From the NCBI GenBank assembly GCA_037974965.1, contig JBBPFI010000006.1, positions 1,488,001 to 1,552,000 on the forward strand: a stretch of 64,000 nt of DNA, in the 5' to 3' direction. The DNA is from Dacryopinax spathularia. Its lineage: Eukaryota; Basidiomycota; Dacrymycetes; Dacrymycetales; Dacrymycetaceae. A program made the position numbers and the translations under genes. The notes beneath the pieces were generated by a model. The model saw only the letters and a list, made by a program, of their open reading frames with translations. It was not told the origin of the DNA and made no database searches. Each line of letters starts with the position of its first letter. Positions within the stretch are counted from its first letter, which is position 1. Of this stretch, positions 62,075 to 64,000 are shown one piece after another.

Positions 62075-63687
62075 TCAGATCCCAAAATCGAACTCCATCT
62101 GATAGTTCGCCGCCCGGTGCGGCGCCGTCGGACTACGTATCTTGACCCTCTTCTCGCCCGCCGCAATCGAGGGGAACGAGGAGAACAGATCCGGATGTTT
62201 GGGGAGGGGCGACTCTCTGCATAGTTGCTCCTGGTTAGAATAGGGTATCGAGAGAAGGAAATGAAAGGAAAGGAAAGGAGAGAAGAGAAGCGGTAAGAGG
62301 TAAGAGGGAAGAGACGCACGAGAAATACGGATGCCGCATCGCCTCCTCCGCCGTGATCCTCTTCTCCGGATCCCACTCCAACAACCGGCCCAACAAGTCC
62401 AGCCCCCTCTCCGAAACGTACGGAAACTTACTCCTCAGACTACTTGTCCTGGGGGGCCAGGAGACCGTCCCCGCCAACGGCAATTCCTCGAGCCCGGCCC
62501 AGGTCTGGGCCGTGGGAGGACCGAGGAGCTTGCTGATCATACTGAGCAGTTCGAGCTCCGATTTAGCCTGGAAGAGCGGTTCGTGCAGGAGAAGCTCGGC
62601 GAATATGCAGCCTACGCTCCACAGGTCCACCGCTGTCGAGTACTTCTTCGCCCCGAGCAGGATCTCGGGCGCCCTATACCACAGCGTGACGACAAGCTCG
62701 GTCATATCCCCCAACGGGTCCCCGAACGTCCTCGCCAGCCCGAAATCGGCAACTTTGATCTGCCCGCGGTTGTTCAGCAGCAGGTTGCTCGTCTTGAGAT
62801 CGCGGTGCAGGATCCAGTTGCTGTGACAGTGCGCGACGGCGGAGAGGAGCTGGAGCAGGAGCGTCTTTATTTCTGATTGGAGGAACGGGGAGGGCATTAT
62901 GCTCAGGAGCGTCTTGAGGTCGTGTTCTATGAAATCCATGACGATGAATATCCTGCCTTGCGTATAAGCTCACTGTGCACGCATCCGTCCTAGCCCACCT
63001 CGAGCCACCACTGCAACGTGCATGCCCAGGGAGAGCGCCCAGGGAGAAGCAGAGCAGGGAGGAAGAGGAGGAAGGAGAAGAGACTGGGACGCACTGAGTC
63101 AACGTATCCCCCACCACAATCTCCCGAATCGGAACAACATGTTCATGCCTACAGGTCATAAGCGCCATCACCTCCCTCAGACTCGTGATCGGGAACCCGC
63201 CCTTCTCCTGATCCAATTTCAACTTCTTGAGGGCAACAATATCGCCCGTCTCTCTTTCCCGGGCGCGGAAAACGACGCCGTAGCTTCCTTCTTCGATGTG
63301 GTTTAGACGTTCGTAGGCGTATACACTCCTACATGCGGCTATGGGAGGGTAGAGCGAACGACGAGGTGTATAACGGGAGCGAGTGGGGTCAGAGCGTTGG
63401 GTGGGAAGAGAGCGGGGAGAGAGAGAGAGAGGTGCCCGTGGAGAATCGCGTATGCTGGAGACGGAGGCGGGGAGAGGGGAGGTGTCTGCCGCTGGGGGTG
63501 GGGGACGTTTGGGACGCTTGATTTTGACTCGTCGAGGAGAGGGTTGGTCGTCTGAGTTGCCGTCGTCGAGTGTTTCCCATTTTGACCGTTTGCGGGCTGA
63601 GGTGGAGCTCTCAGCTGGTGCAATGTTAGCCCATTGCTTTCTATACCCGCATACAAGAGCGTATGTACCTTGAGACGGCGCAGACAT
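62075..63687 (-). CDS. CDK11 / PITSLRE-type cyclin-dependent kinase
   Basis: This is a nuclear Ser/Thr kinase of the CDK11 (p58/PITSLRE) class, linked to transcription and splicing. ATG 63687 (MSAPSQ) is followed by an intron and AESSTSARKRSKWETLDD. A short basic, Pro/Ser-rich N-terminus precedes the kinase domain, YERLNHIEEGSYGVVFRARE. The PITSLRE helix is literal in GGFPITSLREVMALM. Other landmarks are VMDFIEHDLKTLL, HRDLKTSNLLLNN, ADFGLARTFG, VVTLWYRAPEILLG, DLWSVGCIFAELL and EWDPEKRITAEEAMRHPYFS. The last exon is SPLPKHPDLFSSFP, ending QMEFDFGI. The C-terminal stop is TGA at 62075. The N-terminal part is far shorter than animal CDK11. An intron of about 120 nt before the last exon is very purine-rich (62240-62310). 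Confidence 0.92.
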
Positions 63688-64000
63688 CGCTGCTCACAGC
63701 TCGGCACAACCGAAGTCAGTGACGCGCTCAAAGGGCGCCCAAATCCGTTTAATGCTTATGTAATCCCCCCTTAGCAGCTGAAAGTCGCAGGATCCCACGT
63801 TCATTGTCACCCCGCAAGCACAAGAAACACATGTATCCAGAACACGATCGATTCAACCCCTGTCGTACAGATATATACATCATAAGACGATACAGGTCAC
63901 AGCTCATTCTCACAAAAGCACAGAAAGGCACAGAAAAGCACAGAAAAGCACAGAGGAGACCATAAGAACAACAAACAACAGACAACAGAACGCGTCTTCT
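63688..64000. other. Upstream region of the CDK11-type gene
   Basis: 313 bp to the window end, with no coding support. It contains the short tandem repeat described separately. Confidence 0.4.
63911..63953. repeat. Short tandem repeat, 10-bp unit
   Basis: About four copies of ACAAAAGCAC/AGAAAAGCAC in direct succession, with one unit differing (GAAAGGCAC). Confidence 0.75.

Overview
The window looks like a chromosomal stretch of a filamentous basidiomycete, most likely an Agaricomycete. The support is: genes split by many 45-60 nt GT-AG introns, fungal-type YAK1, TFB1, COY1 and HDA1 proteins, a Zn(2)Cys6 regulator, tandem P450s with the heme motif FGHGRRVCPG, a DUF7082 regulator, and several caspase-fold genes of the kind expanded in mushrooms. 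I found no rRNA, tRNA, CRISPR or virus-like element. Exon joins were worked out by hand from splice signals, reading phase and paralogue comparison.

Layout. 1-7424 (minus): three head-to-tail membrane-anchored amidohydrolases, the first cut by the window edge. 8725-12090 (plus): a metacaspase-like gene and a proteasome assembly chaperone 4-like gene. 12831-17668 (plus): a YAK1/DYRK kinase with glutamine-rich flanks. 18149-24668: a PHOSPHO-type phosphatase (minus), TFIIH subunit TFB1 (plus) and the Golgi protein COY1/CASP (minus). 24987-27963: an MDR oxidoreductase (minus) divergent from a Mediator subunit 27 gene (plus). 27964-30618: a gene-poor stretch with a 385-bp element bounded by perfect 24-bp inverted repeats. 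30619-37396 (plus): a DUF7082 regulator and a class II histone deacetylase with a C-terminal Arb2-like part. 37982-43053 (minus): an intact metacaspase-like gene and a third copy interrupted by two in-frame stops. 44558-46951: two tail-to-tail GATA-finger genes, one also carrying a Zn(2)Cys6 cluster. 47705-57428: three minus-strand P450 paralogues with a plus-strand formamidase between the second and third. 58597-60669: a soluble fumarate reductase fused to cytochrome b5. 62075-63687: a CDK11-type kinase.

How they fit together. Most single-copy genes are housekeeping (transcription, signalling, Golgi, proteasome) and do not form one pathway. The amidohydrolase trio, the metacaspase trio and the P450 trio are lineage-type expansions. 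The P450/formamidase block is the best candidate for a shared metabolic role, but only by position.

The most unusual observation is structural. Three unrelated families place their catalytic signature on a tiny exon: 25 nt for the caspase Cys motif (in all three copies), 19 nt for the P450 oxygen-binding motif (in all three copies), and 14 nt for the HDAC DVHHG motif. None is a multiple of three, so skipping one would remove the active site and shift the frame. A second is that each amidohydrolase is internally duplicated, with a catalytic first half and a second half that has lost its metal ligands.
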